From: Inia geoffrensis
Lineage: Eukaryota; Chordata; Mammalia; Artiodactyla; Iniidae
Length of the DNA stretch: 64,000 nt
Assembly (NCBI GenBank): GCA_036417435.1
Contig: JAZAQT010000281.1
Coordinates: 372,001 to 436,000, forward strand
Direction: 5' to 3'
The first letter of the stretch is position 1, and the number at the start of each line of letters is the position of its first letter. Of this stretch, positions 63,182-64,000 are shown in pieces. The notes under the pieces were generated by a model. It was not told the DNA's origin. It worked only from the letters and a program-made list of their open reading frames with translations, and searched no databases. Made by a program: the position numbers and the translations under genes.

Positions 63182-64000
63182 GAGCAAGGAGTAGGTCTTG
63201 TCTAATATATATTTGGCTTATGGAATGGTATCTGTCCTAATATGAACCTCTGGTTTTATGCAGCCTCCCCACTCTCCTTTCCCCTTAAGCAAGCATAAGT
63301 TTCTTTTGTAAATGTGAGACTCTGTTGTGTTTTGTAATGCAGTTCACACGTAGCCGTGTTTACATTCCCGGTATTAGTGATATCTTATGATGTTTCTTTT
63401 TCTGTGTGACTTATTTCACTTAGAATCATCATAACTAAATCCTGTCATTATGCTGCTACTGGTGTGTTGCCATGGATTTCATTGTTGAGTGATATTCCAT
63501 TGTAGGGATGTACCACAACTTCTATATCCATTTTTCTCTTTCTGGGCTATTAAAGTTGTACCATAGTCAAGGATCCGGTACACAGAGCAGCCCCAAACTT
63601 TGGTGTGGCTGTGTCTTTTTCATTTAAATTTTCCGAATCTATAGCACCATAAGTGGAAGTGCCCTAGGCTCTCTAGCTTGGTTTTTTCTTTGTTCCAGGA
63701 AACACCATCCACTTCTCCAGAGTGGCTGTTGGCAATTTACATCCCGCCCATCAGCATAACAAGGCTGCCGGTTCTCCACGGCCTGTCCTGCCTCTCTGGA
63801 TTTTACACTTTTTTCGGACGGCCCTTTGGATCCGTGGGAAGTGAGACTTCCTTGTAGTGCGGATTTCCATTGCAGGCTTGCTTGGTTGGCCAAAAAGGGC
63901 GTATGCGTTTTTTCCTGAATATATTCAGGAAAAAACGCATACGCCCTTTTTGGCCAAGTGCATCACTGTCGAACTGCTGCCTCTTTTCCTACGCTTTCAG
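63182..64000. repeat. Satellite unit B28 (cut by window end)
   Basis: First 819 bases only. Palindrome 63886-63957 is perfect. The array clearly continues beyond the window. Confidence 0.92.
63886..63957. mobile_element. 72-bp perfect palindrome, reference copy (mariner-type MITE candidate)
   Basis: Each half is 36 bases and the second is the exact reverse complement of the first, with no spacer. The half starts TTGGCCAAAAAGGGCG, runs through a six-T tract and ends CCTGAATA. The terminal 'GGTTGGCCAAAAAG' and the short self-complementary layout resemble, from memory, the roughly 80-bp mariner-derived MITEs of ruminants and whales. It carries no transposase. It interrupts the L1-derived part of the unit, so it probably inserted into the L1 before the satellite amplified (inference). 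Confidence 0.85.

Larger units (their letters stand above)
14580..64000. repeat. Satellite array B: 28 full units plus a partial one, L1-derived, 1.74 kb period
   Basis: Direct tandem array without interruption to the window end. Unit starts are spaced 1,734-1,737 bp. Within a unit (from 'GAGCAAGG'): about 0-700 is antisense L1 3'UTR and ORF2 tail, 704-775 is a palindrome resembling a mariner MITE, about 780-1560 is of unrecognised origin, and about 1565-1736 is again L1 3'UTR-like. L1 origin is seen in strings such as 'GAGTGATATTCCATTGTA' and 'CCAGAGTGGCTGTTGGCAAT', which align with inverted L1. I believe this is the common cetacean satellite, named from memory. No unit encodes a recognisable protein; the array is likely heterochromatic (inference). 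Confidence 0.95.

Noticed and set aside
14580..64000. CRISPR-like array
   Set aside because: The repeat is 1.74 kb of contiguous sequence without short repeats and unique spacers, and the flanks are L1 and endogenous retrovirus of mammalian type.
14580..64000. Multigene tandem array such as rDNA or histone clusters
   Set aside because: The 1.74-kb unit lacks rRNA, 5S, tRNA or histone sequence; its identifiable content is L1 and a MITE-like palindrome.

Overview
The window is non-coding, repeat-dominated mammalian DNA, most likely cetacean. About three quarters of it is a tandem satellite with a 1,734-1,737 bp unit. Roughly half of each unit is an old, antisense LINE-1 3' end of the cetartiodactyl type, interrupted by a 72-bp palindrome that resembles a cetartiodactyl mariner-derived MITE. 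From memory, an L1-derived satellite of about 1.7-1.76 kb is the 'common cetacean satellite' (about 1.58 kb in true dolphins). The length seen here would therefore fit a non-delphinid whale, but no database could be searched. I found no intact protein-coding gene, tRNA, rRNA or CRISPR array. The many 60-164 codon open frames lie inside repeats and repeat with them.

Layout. Copy A: 1-1340 is the broken pol of a class I (gammaretrovirus-like) endogenous retrovirus on the minus strand. 1341-2575 is GC-rich sequence with a promoter-like patch. 2576-3467 is a T-run and an antisense L1 3' end. 3468-9490 is a short satellite array of four units (A1-A4), the last truncated. 9491-10490 holds an L1 3'UTR scrap and unique DNA, and 10490-11115 looks like the 3' end (env/LTR) of the same retrovirus. 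Copy B: position 11116 onward repeats position 1 onward almost base for base (offset 11,115, then 11,112 after a 3-base difference in the T-run). It has the same retrovirus, the same L1 and the same left array edge. From 14580 to the window end, however, the satellite runs without a break as units B0-B28.

Array structure. B1-B18 are organised as blocks, each opening with the same distinctive junction segment derived from edge unit B0: a-b-c-d-e-f (B1-B6), a-b-c (B7-B9), a-c (B10-B11) and a-b-c-d-e-g-f (B12-B18). Hybrid units mark where unequal crossovers took place; B6 is visibly half g (B17) and half f (B18). B19-B28 are more uniform, with a repeated two-unit motif (B23-B24 and B25-B26, partly B19-B20). 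The 72-bp palindrome is perfect in ten units, nearly all in the uniform right half, and carries one to three arm mismatches in most of the block-structured half.

What is most worth following up: (1) one near-perfect cruciform- or hairpin-capable palindrome every 1.74 kb; (2) a preserved record of unequal exchange in the irregular blocks; (3) two nearly identical flanking duplicates, one holding fewer than four units and the other more than 28.
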